DNA from: Anaerococcus urinomassiliensis
GTDB taxonomy: Bacteria; Bacillota; Clostridia; Tissierellales; Peptoniphilaceae
Reading direction: 5' to 3'
NCBI RefSeq assembly: GCF_900128425.1
Contig: NZ_LT635782.1
Location: 597,359 to 661,358 of the forward strand
Length of the DNA: 64,000 bases
The position numbers and the translations under genes were made by a program. Shown piece by piece: positions 8,818-16,894 of this stretch; within the stretch, counting starts at the first letter, position 1, and each line of letters begins with the position of its first letter. The notes under the pieces are model-generated. The model searched no databases. It was not told the origin of the DNA and saw nothing but the letters and a program-made list of their open reading frames with translations.

Positions 8818-8860
8818 AAATCTGTTTATACGTCCATAAATGGACCGTATAAACAGATTT
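8818..8860. repeat. Long inverted repeat upstream of rep
   Basis: AAATCTGTTTATACG and its complement flank TCCATAAATGGA, itself a dyad. The hairpin is nearly perfect. Its place between integrase and rep suggests an origin, a Rep binding site or a replication-control RNA; it could also be a terminator, since TTTTATTT follows. Confidence 0.55.
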
Positions 8861-8874
8861 TATTTATTGAAAAT

Positions 8875-8916
8875 CCTGTGTGTAGAAAATAAAAACATCA
8901 ACTTTTCTTACATATA
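8875..8916 (+). promoter_or_regulatory. 42-bp operator-like module, copy 1 (rep)
   Basis: CCTGTGTGTAGAAAA (8875) and TTTTCTTACATATA (8903-8916) form an imperfect dyad 39 bases before the rep start. A second copy of the same length and layout lies at 12879-12920. Confidence 0.6.
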
Positions 8917-8954
8917 AGAGACAGAATAAAAACTTTCTTTTATATGGGGGAATT

Positions 8955-10017
8955 ATGAAAATGGGAAAAAACATCGTAGTAAGATATGAAAATTTTAATA
9001 GATTTGGTTTTGATAGAGTAAAGTTCAAAAATATAAGAGTTATAAAATATGATATTGATATGTTAAAGGATTGCCATCACAAATCATATGGAGTAGCGAA
9101 AATCAAGTATAATTCAAAAAATCTAAAATCTCTTCGCATCGAAAGAAGAGGCATTGGGAGATTAGTGATAAGTAGAGAGAATAGTTACAACATAGATTGG
9201 GGCTTATATGCAAGAATAGATTTTTCTCCAACGGACATTCTAGGACAAAATATAGAAAATTTTTCTTTAGAAGAATTAAAAGATGTGGTTGTGGAAATTA
9301 AAAATATATTATACGAAGATTATAAAATTGAGATAGACATATCAAATGTCATTTTTAGCTATTGTGAAATTAACTACAATTATTTGACGACGGGTAATAC
9401 TAAAGATTTTGAAGACCCATTACGTACTCTGCTTAGATTTATCCCGTATATGAAAATTTGCATAGATATTGAAAACCATAAAGAGAAAGACGGCTATGAA
9501 TCCAAAACAATAACAGCACAAAATCAACGACATAAAATTACATTTTATGATAAATCAAAAGAAACAAAAAAGAAGCATAAAAATAAAGAAATCGTCATCG
9601 TTGATGAAAATGGAGAGATATTAAATGGGAGTATTTATAGATATGAGCATACAATAAAAAAAACAGATAAGTTTAAAAATGTTTTTGAAGGAACAAATCT
9701 TTTTAATTTAAATGAAGGAGTGTTTCGTCAAAAATTATTCTTATATTTAGAAAAAAATCTTTTTAAGCCATATGAAAAGCAAAAATTAATGTGTAGAGAC
9801 CTTCTTGTGAAAGCCGTTAAAAAATATAGGGAAAAGGATCGAAGGGGAAAAGAGTGGGGAAGCTTGATGATTAGCGATATTCTAATTCAAGAAAGACAAT
9901 TAGGTTATCAAATACTTTTTGATTCAGAAGATTTGTTAGAAATTGTTAGTGAAGTTTTTTTAAAAGATAAAAACAAAGGGCGCATTTTAGGATATATAAA
10001 AAGACTGTTTTGCAAGG
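8955..10017 (+). pseudogene. Replication initiator, 5' part (gene cut by IS3 element)
   Basis: The first 354 codons of a plasmid or phage-type replication protein. TFYDKSKE and the general layout resemble gene II/X-type or other rolling-circle initiators, but the HUH motif is not obvious, so the call is moderate. GGGGG lies upstream of the ATG at 8955; an alternative ATG is at 8961. The IS3 element enters after codon 354 and adds a foreign tail (VMCTHKTGHNI) ending at 10052. Removing the IS and one target repeat joins this part in frame to 11485-11576, giving a 384-residue protein. The native initiator is thus disrupted, probably recently. Confidence 0.65.
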
Positions 10018-10052
10018 TGATGTGTACCCATAAAACTGGACACAATATTTAA

Positions 10053-10844
10053 TTAATTATTAGTGGATGCTAACCTATATTTTGTAGGTGGCATCCATTT
10101 TGTTTTTGATTGAATCCTTTCGTTGTTGTAATAGTAAATATATTCCTCTATTACTTTTGAAAATTCTTCAAAAGAGCTATAGCTCTTTTCATATCCGTAA
10201 TAAACTTCATTTTTTAGCCTTCCAAAGAATGTTTCCATAATGGAGTTATCATAGCAATTCCCTTTTCTTGACATGGATTGTCTTATACCATGTCTTTTAA
10301 GCTCATTTACATAATATTCATGTTGGTATTGCCAACCTTGATCTGAATGTAGAATTAAGTTATCTAGTTTTGGAAATTTATTAAATGCTTTTTCTAACAT
10401 ATTTGATATCTGATTTAAGTTAGGACTTAAGGATAGGTCGTAAGAAATAATCTCATTGGTATACATATCAAGTATTGGAGATATGTAGCACTTACCCCAA
10501 GAGAATTTAAATTCTGACACATCAGTAGTCCATTTTTGTAGAGGTCTATCTGCCTTGAAATCTCTATTTATTATATTATCTGCTACTTTACCTACCTTCC
10601 CCTTATATGAGTGATATTTTTCCTTAGATCTTTTTCCAAATAGTTTTAGCTCATGCATTATTCTTTGAACTCTTTTATGATTTATGACATAACCTTGATT
10701 TATCAGATCCATATATACTCTTCTTACTCCATATCTTCCTTTGTGTAAGTTAAATATTTGAGTTATTTTATCTGCAATATGACTATTCTTAATCTTTATA
10801 TTATCAACTTTGTTTATTTCAAAATAGTATGTTGATCTTGGCAT
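10053..10844 (-). CDS. IS3-family transposase OrfB
   Basis: The DDE catalytic part of the transposase, 263 residues from the first ATG. The HTH_21 region (GRYGVRRVYMDLINQGYVI) precedes the rve domain: Asp in WTTDVSEFKF, Asp in LHSDQGWQYQ, Glu in CYDNSIMETFFGRLKNE. In this frame coding continues upstream of the ATG (KEEGYRLKYLLKAIDMPRS), overlapping the end of orfA, so the active product is expected to be an OrfAB fusion made by -1 frameshifting, as known for IS3. All key residues are intact. Confidence 0.9.
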   Translation of the reverse strand: MPRSTYYFEINKVDNIKIKNSHIADKITQIFNLHKGRYGVRRVYMDLINQGYVINHKRVQRIMHELKLFGKRSKEKYHSYKGKVGKVADNIINRDFKADRPLQKWTTDVSEFKFSWGKCYISPILDMYTNEIISYDLSLSPNLNQISNMLEKAFNKFPKLDNLILHSDQGWQYQHEYYVNELKRHGIRQSMSRKGNCYDNSIMETFFGRLKNEVYYGYEKSYSSFEEFSKVIEEYIYYYNNERIQSKTKWMPPTKYRLASTNN

Positions 10845-10867
10845 ATCAATAGCTTTTAAAAGATATT

Positions 10868-11434
10868 TTAGTCTGTATCCTTCTTCTTTGAGTTCTTTGA
10901 CAATCGCTGCTTTTTCGCCTTGAGTTGCGCAGCGTAACGTTCTTCTCTCAAGGCGATCTCTTTTTTTATTATTTCGTTTTCTGCTTTTATATATTCATTT
11001 TCTGCTCTAAGTTTTATTAGTTCTTCTCTTTCAGATTCATTAAGTTCTTTTGCTTTATGGTTATTATTATTTTTCATACTTGTATTTTTAGATTTACGGC
11101 CTTTCTTTTTATTCACAAGACCATTATATCCATAATTTTTATACTTGTTAACCCATGAATAAAGTTGTCCATCATTGATTCCATTTTCGATTGCTATAGA
11201 TTTTATGGAATTTCCAGCTAACACTTTAGATATCATTTCTAATTTCTCATCAGCAGTCCAATTAATATTATTTCCGTGTTTTAAAATTTCTGGTCCATGA
11301 AGTTCTTCTAACTTAAACCATGTTCTAATTGAATCATGAAAGTTTTTTTCTTTAGCTCCTTCAGGTGTATCAGGCCATTTACCTTCTCTATACAATTGTA
11401 CGCATTCTTTTTTGAATTCATAACTATATTTCAT
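10868..11434 (-). CDS. IS3-family transposase OrfA
   Basis: A 188-residue DNA-binding protein with two helix-turn-helix regions (YSYEFKKECVQLYREGKWP and SIAIENGINDGQLYSWVNKY) and a C-terminal leucine-zipper stretch (LIKLRAENEYIKAENEIIKK), the layout of IS150-group OrfA. Start ATG 11434 has AAGGAGG upstream; the longer in-frame extension would run into the terminal repeat. An A-rich stretch near its end is the likely frameshift site to orfB. Confidence 0.88.
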   Translation of the reverse strand: MKYSYEFKKECVQLYREGKWPDTPEGAKEKNFHDSIRTWFKLEELHGPEILKHGNNINWTADEKLEMISKVLAGNSIKSIAIENGINDGQLYSWVNKYKNYGYNGLVNKKKGRKSKNTSMKNNNNHKAKELNESEREELIKLRAENEYIKAENEIIKKEIALREERYAAQLKAKKQRLSKNSKKKDTD

Positions 11435-11484
11435 AAAAATACCCTCCTTACTGGTTTGTCCAGTAAAGAGGGTACATATCAAGG

Positions 11485-11576
11485 AGCCGTATCTTTATTA
11501 TTCTAAAAATAAAAAAGAGAAAGTTGAAAATTTAGTTTATAGTATAAAAAGTCAATTTCAGGGTCTCATTAAATGA
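11485..11576 (+). pseudogene. Replication initiator, 3' part
   Basis: The separated tail of rep. With the G at 10017 it reads EPYLYYSKNKKEKVENL, ending QFQGLIK and TGA (11574-11576), in frame with the 5' part. It has no start of its own and is not expected to be translated. Confidence 0.75.
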
Positions 11577-11798
11577 GGATAGAAGTGATATGTATTGTGA
11601 AAAAGGATAGATATTTGATTGGTGTAAGTAGCAGAATTTAAAGAAAGTATTACTTTCTTTAGTTAGTGTAAAAGATAAGTAGCAATCTCTTATAATAATA
11701 GGAAGAATTTTCAATGACGACAAGTTTGTTATTGGATATTAATTCTTACATATAACGACTGTAAGACGTATCTAAATTTATTAGGAAAGGAAATTATT

Positions 11799-12173
11799 AT
11801 GATGCTAGAAAAAGAAGAATTTTTGGATAAGGTTTTTAAAAGTATAGTCATGGATATCATGACTATAGAAAGATCTCTTATAAATGGAGAAGGATGGTTA
11901 GATATTGGAGGACACTTTTATTGTGTAGATGGCGTTAGAGATATTTTACTAGAAAGAGAAGGTGAGTCATTTCAGTACTTTTTAAGCGATATGATAGTAA
12001 CCATAAGATGCTATGCAGAAGTTTATGGAAGTTTTGATATAGAGCTTGATTTAGAGAGTATAGGCTTTAAAAACTTCATAAAGTTGTCCCATTTGTTTAA
12101 TGAAAAATTCTTTAATAACTGGAATAGCTTTGTGCATGAAATCCAAAGAGATGGGCTAAAAAATTATAAGTAA
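11799..12173 (+). CDS. Small protein of unknown function
   Basis: A 124-residue acidic, soluble-looking protein starting MMLEKEEFLDKVFKSIVMDI, with AGGAAAGGA upstream. It has no signal peptide, membrane segment or motif I recognise. It follows rep in the same direction after about 220 bases and ends at a bidirectional terminator. It may be an accessory gene of the integrated plasmid-like element. Confidence 0.5.
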   Translation: MMLEKEEFLDKVFKSIVMDIMTIERSLINGEGWLDIGGHFYCVDGVRDILLEREGESFQYFLSDMIVTIRCYAEVYGSFDIELDLESIGFKNFIKLSHLFNEKFFNNWNSFVHEIQRDGLKNYK

Positions 12174-12186
12174 ATTTAGTAAGAAT

Positions 12187-12220
12187 AAAAGCTTGAGATT
12201 ATACCTCAAGCTTTTATTTT
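12187..12220. terminator. Bidirectional terminator
   Basis: AAAAGCTTGAG and its complement with a 7-base loop; A-run on one side, T-run on the other. It separates the convergent genes ending at 12173 and 12221. Confidence 0.8.
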
Positions 12221-12817
12221 TTAATTCACAGCTAAATCATCCACGATTAAATCCTCATAGTCAACTGTAATCCCATCATAATTTTTCCTTGAAGAGACCA
12301 CTATTGCCGATACGAAAACAAAGTCATTTATTTCGAGCGAAACATCATTTACACGCATGTTTTTAGAGTATTGAAGTGTAATGACTTGCTCCCTATAGTC
12401 TCGCACTTGAATCGTAATCCAATTATTGAACTCTTTGATGCTTAAGACAGAACCGCTAAGAAAAACTCGTGAAAATGGGTTTTTAAAAGAAAAACCTATA
12501 TTTTCTATTTCAAAGGCTTCCGATAACAAAGTGTTCTCTAAGACTATTTTTTCACCAAGAAAATACTGTTCTTTCCTACCTTCATATAAATAAGGAATGA
12601 CAGGGCTTTTCACAAAACCTGTAATAAAAACAGTTTGATTCATTTTAAAATCATGAATATCTACAGATTCAAAGTATACTTTCATATAATTGGGCTCTTT
12701 TTTTCCTTTAATAAAGATTGTTAAATATGGATTTCTTTCTTTAAAACCTCCTTTTCCTACAATTCTTCCTCGACAATAAAATTCATTTAACAATGGGATT
12801 TTCCTATCTTTTTTCAT
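12221..12817 (-). CDS. Possible OB-fold nucleic-acid-binding protein, unknown function
   Basis: A 198-residue protein with alternating beta-rich blocks (FYCRGRIVGKGGFKERNPYL, MNQTVFITGFVKSP, RVFLSGSVLSIKEFNNWITI, LEINDFVFVSAIVV). The repeated FxxGxV-type pattern suggests two OB-like domains, as in single-strand DNA-binding proteins, but no family could be named. Start ATG 12817 has AAAGGAG upstream; a TTG at 12835 is less likely because that ribosome binding site lies after it. Its neighbour is the rep region, so a role in element replication or transfer is plausible but unproven. Confidence 0.45.
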   Translation of the reverse strand: MKKDRKIPLLNEFYCRGRIVGKGGFKERNPYLTIFIKGKKEPNYMKVYFESVDIHDFKMNQTVFITGFVKSPVIPYLYEGRKEQYFLGEKIVLENTLLSEAFEIENIGFSFKNPFSRVFLSGSVLSIKEFNNWITIQVRDYREQVITLQYSKNMRVNDVSLEINDFVFVSAIVVSSRKNYDGITVDYEDLIVDDLAVN

Positions 12818-12878
12818 TTTTTCTCCTTTCTTCAATTAATCGTTTATTATGTGCATTAAAAGTTTTTCAATAAAAAAA

Positions 12879-12920
12879 CCTGTGTGTAGGAAAAGGCTAA
12901 GCAGTATTTTCTGACATATA
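12879..12920 (+). promoter_or_regulatory. 42-bp operator-like module, copy 2 (recombinase side)
   Basis: CCTGTGTGTAGGAAAA (12879) and TTTTCTGACATATA (12907-12920), the same layout and length as the copy before rep. It ends 34 bases before the small ORF at 12954. Confidence 0.6.
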
Positions 12921-12953
12921 CAAGTTGAAATTAAAATATCGGAGGATTTTAAC

Positions 12954-13088
12954 TTGGATAATATATCAAATAAAAATAATCAATTAGATTCATTGGCTGT
13001 GCTTCTTCAAGAATTAATAGAAAAGTATGCAGATCAAATAGACTTTGAAAAATTGGAAGTACCGCCAAGATGTTCAGAAAAAAAATGA
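12954..13088 (+). CDS. Small ORF upstream of the first large serine recombinase
   Basis: A 44-residue ORF with TTG start and a strong GGAGG 7 bases upstream. It has a short amphipathic helix (SLAVLLQELIEKYADQIDF). It lies 111 bases before the recombinase gene in the same direction and directly after the 42-bp module. It could be a recombination directionality or regulatory peptide; this is a guess from position. Confidence 0.45.
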   Translation: MDNISNKNNQLDSLAVLLQELIEKYADQIDFEKLEVPPRCSEKK

Positions 13089-13199
13089 TGATAATATTAA
13101 TTCATCGGATTAGGGTACTGCATTGACTTTTATATTATGATTTATGTAAAATATAAGTATAATAGACGTGAAAATATGTCCAAACTTTAGGTGGTAAAA

Positions 13200-14873
13200 A
13201 TGAAGAAGAAAAAGGCGTATGTATATACTAGGGTGTCAACATCTATCCAAATTGATGGTTACTCACTTGATGCTCAGGAAGAAAGAATAAAACAGTATGC
13301 AAAAGCTTATGGTATAGAAATAATAAAAACCTATAAAGATGCTGGAAAATCAGGAACATCTATTTCAGGTAGAAATGAATTCATAGCTATGCTTAATGAT
13401 ATAGAAGCTGAAAAAGATAAAGTTGATTATGTAATGGTTTTTAAATTATCTAGATTTGGAAGAAATGCAGCGGATGTATTGCAGTCATTGCAAGTCATGG
13501 AAAATCATAATGTAAATCTGATTTGTGTTGATGATAGTTTAGATAGTTCTAAAGATTCTGGAAAGCTTGTTATAACAATTCTTTCAGCAGTAGCAGAAAT
13601 GGAACGTGAAAATATACTTTCTCAAACTATGGAAGGTCGAAAACAAAAGGCTAGAGAAGGTAAATGGAATGGTGGTTTTGCTCCAATTGGCTATTCCTTA
13701 GATAATGGAGAATTAGTTGTTAATGAAGAAGAAGCTAAAGCAGTAAGGATGATTTTTGATTTATATGCTAATTCAGATATGGGAGCCAATGGAGTATCTA
13801 AGTATTTAGTTTCTTTAGGTATTAATAAACCTATAAGACAAAATGGCAAGAATCCATATTTTTCAGCTAGTTTAGTAAGACAAATATTGGACAATCCTGT
13901 ATATAATGGGAAAATTGCATATGGAAGAAGAAAAACGATTAAAGATAAAACTACTGGTAAAATTAAATTAGAAAAATCTGATCATTATATTATAGCTCAA
14001 GGAAATCATGAACCTTTAATTGACGATGAGTTGTGGAATGAAGTACAGGAAAAAAGAAAATCTCAAGCTAAAAAGTATGAAAAGGTAAATAGAGGAAAAG
14101 ATGAAAGAGTTCATATCTTATCAAATCTAATAAAATGCCCATATTGTGGTGCTGGTTTATATGGAAATAAAAGCCGAAAACGTAATAAAAACAAAGAAGG
14201 AGAGCATTATAAAGATTATTACTATTACGGTTGCAAACATCGACAAATGATGAATGGACATACATGTACTTTTAATAAACAAATTAGGGCTGAATTAATT
14301 GAAAAAGAAGTTGAAACAATAATTACTCAAATAGTTAGCAATCCTACTTTTGCCAAAAAAATTGAAGAAAAAATCAATATTAAAATAGATACTAAAGAGA
14401 TTGACGAAGTTATTAATAAGCACTTAGCGAAGATTAGGCAATTAACAGGTACAAAAGCATCACTAATTAATCAAATAGACTCTTTAAATTTTGAAGAAAA
14501 ACATTATGATAGAAAATATACTGATTTAAATCTCAGACTTGATGCAATATATGATCAGTTAGAATATGCAGAAATGCAGTTAAATGATAGCAGAAAAAGG
14601 AAAGAGGCGATCCTTGAAGAAAAAATAACATCAGATAATATTTATAAAATCCTTGTTAATTTTAATAGCCTTTATACAGTCCTTTCAGATATCGACAAGA
14701 AGAGATTACTTAATGAATTGATAGAAGAAATTCAAATCTATGACGAAAAACCTAAAAATGGAACTTGGATAAAATCGGTTGTTTTCAAGCTTCCGCTTAT
14801 AGATCATGACCTTGATTATAGTTTGGACAAAATAGATAATGTCGAGACTATAGCGTTGATACAAAAGATGTAA
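13200..14873 (+). CDS. Large serine recombinase (ICE/phage-type integrase)
   Basis: A 557-residue integrase. The N-terminal resolvase domain has the nucleophile Ser13 in YTRVSTSIQ and conserved Arg in FKLSRFGRNAADVL. The recombinase domain follows (APIGYSLDNGELVVNEEEAK), then a zinc-ribbon domain (IKCPYCGAGLYG, later CKHRQ and TCTF) and a coiled coil (about 400-480). Such enzymes insert elements into short att sites without repeats. Start ATG 13200 was chosen over GTG 13191 because GGTGG lies between. The last residues DNVETIALIQKM resemble the RlmD end motif HVETVALLSKL, suggesting that the attP overlaps the gene end and that rlmD is the target. It is the only recombinase gene near the defence cluster. 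Confidence 0.9.
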   Translation: MKKKKAYVYTRVSTSIQIDGYSLDAQEERIKQYAKAYGIEIIKTYKDAGKSGTSISGRNEFIAMLNDIEAEKDKVDYVMVFKLSRFGRNAADVLQSLQVMENHNVNLICVDDSLDSSKDSGKLVITILSAVAEMERENILSQTMEGRKQKAREGKWNGGFAPIGYSLDNGELVVNEEEAKAVRMIFDLYANSDMGANGVSKYLVSLGINKPIRQNGKNPYFSASLVRQILDNPVYNGKIAYGRRKTIKDKTTGKIKLEKSDHYIIAQGNHEPLIDDELWNEVQEKRKSQAKKYEKVNRGKDERVHILSNLIKCPYCGAGLYGNKSRKRNKNKEGEHYKDYYYYGCKHRQMMNGHTCTFNKQIRAELIEKEVETIITQIVSNPTFAKKIEEKINIKIDTKEIDEVINKHLAKIRQLTGTKASLINQIDSLNFEEKHYDRKYTDLNLRLDAIYDQLEYAEMQLNDSRKRKEAILEEKITSDNIYKILVNFNSLYTVLSDIDKKRLLNELIEEIQIYDEKPKNGTWIKSVVFKLPLIDHDLDYSLDKIDNVETIALIQKM

Positions 14874-15474
14874 ACTTAGAAATCCTGCATTTTAAGCAGT
14901 TTTATAAGCATTTTGTCTTCGATAAAGATGAAGAAGGATACGTCAAAAAGACTCAAAAAAACTACATGGACGTAAGAGTAGTTTTGCAACTGGTATGAGG
15001 AGACACAAAGAATATAATTAACTCATTTTGTACTTTCTATAAGAGTAGCTTAAAAGGCTGCTCTTTTTGCAATTAGAATATCCAAGGTTGTATCAGGACT
15101 TTATGTTTATATTTAATTATGAAAAAAGACCTACATTTTAAAATAAACTTGCGTATTAATCAGAAAAAATAATAAGAGATTTATATGAATAAAATCATAT
15201 AAAGAAAAAATACTTGATAAATAAGTACTGTCAGAATTGTATTAATATAATTTAATAAAAAGTCTAATAAAATTATCTAAGCATTATAGGTTTAAATTAT
15301 ATAATTTTCTTGATTATGTAACTATATAGAAATTAAGAAACAAGAGAATGAAGAGAAAATTAGGAACTATAGTATTTTAAATTTGATTGCTTATGTAAGA
15401 ATATGTTACTTATTGTATGTTGACTAATTGTATTCAACAGTGATAAAATTTTAAAAAAATAGAGGTAGTGTATA
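14874..15474. other. Non-coding stretch with remnant and terminator
   Basis: The first 120 bases hold an open frame with no start (KHFVFDKDEEGYVKKTQ, ending VVLQLV at a TGA near 14998), probably a gene tail of unknown family. A terminator follows at 15041-15070. From 15100 to 15440 the DNA is very AT-rich and I see nothing. Confidence 0.4.
15041..15070 (+). terminator. Rho-independent terminator
   Basis: AAGAGTAGC pairs with GCTGCTCTT (one G-T pair) around a 7-base loop, followed by TTT. Confidence 0.65.
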
Positions 15475-15680
15475 ATGGATATCATAGAAGTTTTTTCTAA
15501 AAACGTAAAAAATATCGAAATGAAATGGGTTTATCGCAAGAAGCTTTTGCTGAAAAATCCGGATTGCATAGAACATATATAAGTGCATTAGAGTGTACAA
15601 AAAGAAGCATTGCGTTGGATAATGTACAAAAAATAGCAGATGCTTTAGAGATAGAACCATATTTATTATTTAAGGAATAA
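15475..15680 (+). pseudogene. XRE-family regulator with single-base frameshift
   Basis: The ATG at 15475 starts MDIIEVFSKNVK, then the frame is lost in the run GTAAAAAATAT (six A). Adding one A restores KYRNEMGLSQEAFAEKSGLH, RTYISALECTKRSIALDNVQ and KIADALEIEPYLLFKE, a complete 68-residue helix-turn-helix of the Cro/C1 or restriction-controller type. It ends 25 bases before the SMEK gene, so it is the expected regulator of the ABC-3C operon. It may be truly inactivated, be rescued by slippage on the A-run, or reflect a base-calling error in a homopolymer. Confidence 0.75.
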
Positions 15681-15705
15681 ATAGTAAGAAATAGGATGGT
15701 ATTAA

Positions 15706-16683
15706 GTGAATAGGACAAATTATTTTAATTACATAGAAGAAAAATTAAATACGCTAGCATATAGAATAGAAGTGAGAAGTAAACTAAACCTTTTGGAACT
15801 TAATATCCATTCTGAAAATTTTTTCGCCAATTTGTGTAATATTATTTTTGGTTTAGAATTAGAAAATTTAAATTTTTCATACCAAAATATAGATGGTATA
15901 GATTTAATAGATCATAAAAATAAAGTTGTTGTGCAAGTTTCTTCAACCTGTACAAAAACAAAAATTGAAAATTCTCTAAGCAAAAATGTATATACTAAGT
16001 ACAAAGATTATAAATACAAGTTTATGTCTATTTCTAAGGATGCACCTTCTTCTCTAAAAAATAAAACTTTTCAAAATCCATATAGTATGCAATTTAATCC
16101 AAAACAAGATATATGGGATATTGGGTTACTTCTTAAAAAAACTTTAAATCAAACAGTTTCTAAGCAAAGGTGTTTATATGATTTTATAAAAGCTGAGTTA
16201 GGGCAGGATGTTGATTGCGTTAAAATTGAGTCAAATTTAGCCAAAGTTATTAACATTTTAGCAGAGGAGACACTTGATATTAATGCTGGTTCTCCAGAAA
16301 TCAACTCTTTTGCTATAGAGGATAAAATTTTATTTAATGATTTAGAAGATGCTAAAGACATAATTGATGAGTATAAAATTTTTTATCACAGACTTGATGA
16401 AATATACAGTGAGTTTGATAGAGAGGGTAAAAATAAAAGTTTTTCTGTATTACAGGAGATTAGAAGGCAGTATATAGAATTAAATAGATTAAATTATACT
16501 CCTACAGACATTTTTTATGAAATAATTAATTGTGTTATGAAAGTTATAATTGGAAGTAGTAATTATATAGAAATACCGATGGAAGAACTACAATTGTGTA
16601 CGGATATACTGGTTGTAGATGCTTTTATTAGATGTAAAATATTTAATAATCCGGAGGGATATAATCATGTTATTACCAGATAA
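15706..16683 (+). CDS. SMEK-domain protein, ABC-3C system component
   Basis: A 325-residue protein matching the SMEK-domain family found with ABC three-component (ABC-3C) conflict systems. The N-terminal domain has NIDGIDLIDHKNKVVVQVSS (residues 61-80), an Asp..Gln-Val-Ser pattern reminiscent of restriction-endonuclease-like folds. The C-terminal half is helical and probably contacts partner proteins. GTG start at 15706 with AGGATGG upstream. It overlaps the next gene by 17 bases, so the three genes are translationally coupled. In such systems the effector is thought to be released or activated by the ATPase on sensing invading DNA; that is prediction from published comparative genomics, not proven here. 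Confidence 0.75.
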   Translation: MNRTNYFNYIEEKLNTLAYRIEVRSKLNLLELNIHSENFFANLCNIIFGLELENLNFSYQNIDGIDLIDHKNKVVVQVSSTCTKTKIENSLSKNVYTKYKDYKYKFMSISKDAPSSLKNKTFQNPYSMQFNPKQDIWDIGLLLKKTLNQTVSKQRCLYDFIKAELGQDVDCVKIESNLAKVINILAEETLDINAGSPEINSFAIEDKILFNDLEDAKDIIDEYKIFYHRLDEIYSEFDREGKNKSFSVLQEIRRQYIELNRLNYTPTDIFYEIINCVMKVIIGSSNYIEIPMEELQLCTDILVVDAFIRCKIFNNPEGYNHVITR

Positions 16684-16894
16684 TATTCATCCTGAACTTA
16701 GTATTTATTATAATGGTTATGTTATTTTAACAGAGCTTGAGAAGAAAACAGAACAAATGATTTTAGAATTATACTATAATGTAAAAAAGTCAAGTAACAT
16801 GTCATTTTCCGTGTTCGTATTGAGTCTTGACTGGTTATATTTAATACAATTAGCTCAAATAAGTGAGAAGGGGGTAGTAAGAAAATGTTTATAG
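16667..16894 (+). CDS. ABC-3C middle component (MC6-like)
   Basis: A 75-residue protein starting MLLPDNIHPELSIYYNGYVI, with FVLSLDWLYLIQLAQI near the end. The MLLPD..HP opening and LDLLY-type helix match the small middle components of ABC-3C systems (MC6 type). These carry a winged-helix-like fold and are predicted to bridge ATPase and effector. GGAGG (16653) sets the start; an upstream in-frame ATG at 16619 lies inside the SMEK gene and has no such site. It overlaps SMEK by 17 bases and the ATPase gene by 10, which supports one operon. Confidence 0.75.
   Translation: MLLPDNIHPELSIYYNGYVILTELEKKTEQMILELYYNVKKSSNMSFSVFVLSLDWLYLIQLAQISEKGVVRKCL

Larger units (their letters stand above)
8358..8954. 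other. Integrase-rep intergenic region
   Basis: A non-coding region between two divergent genes. It holds the 8818-8860 dyad and the 42-bp module at 8875-8916 (both listed). It is the natural place for the replication origin, attachment site and divergent promoters of the integrated element, but no attachment repeat could be identified. Confidence 0.4.
10018..11481 (-). mobile_element. IS3-family insertion sequence (IS150-like), complete
   Basis: A 1464-bp element with imperfect terminal inverted repeats: TGATGTGTACCC..AACTGGACA at 10018 and its counterpart TGATATGTACCC..TACTGGACA read inward from 11481. The ends are TG and CA, as usual for the family. AGG flanks both sides (10015-10017 and 11482-11484) as a 3-bp target duplication. 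It carries orfA and orfB on the minus strand with full catalytic residues, so it may still be active. It interrupts the rep gene. Confidence 0.85.

Noticed and set aside
13191..13199. GTG 13191 as start of recombinase 1
   Set aside because: The GGTGG ribosome binding site overlaps it; the ATG at 13200 fits better.
16619..16666. Longer start for the middle component (ATG 16619)
   Set aside because: It lies deep inside the SMEK gene without a ribosome binding site; the MLLPD start at 16667 has GGAGG and the family-like beginning.
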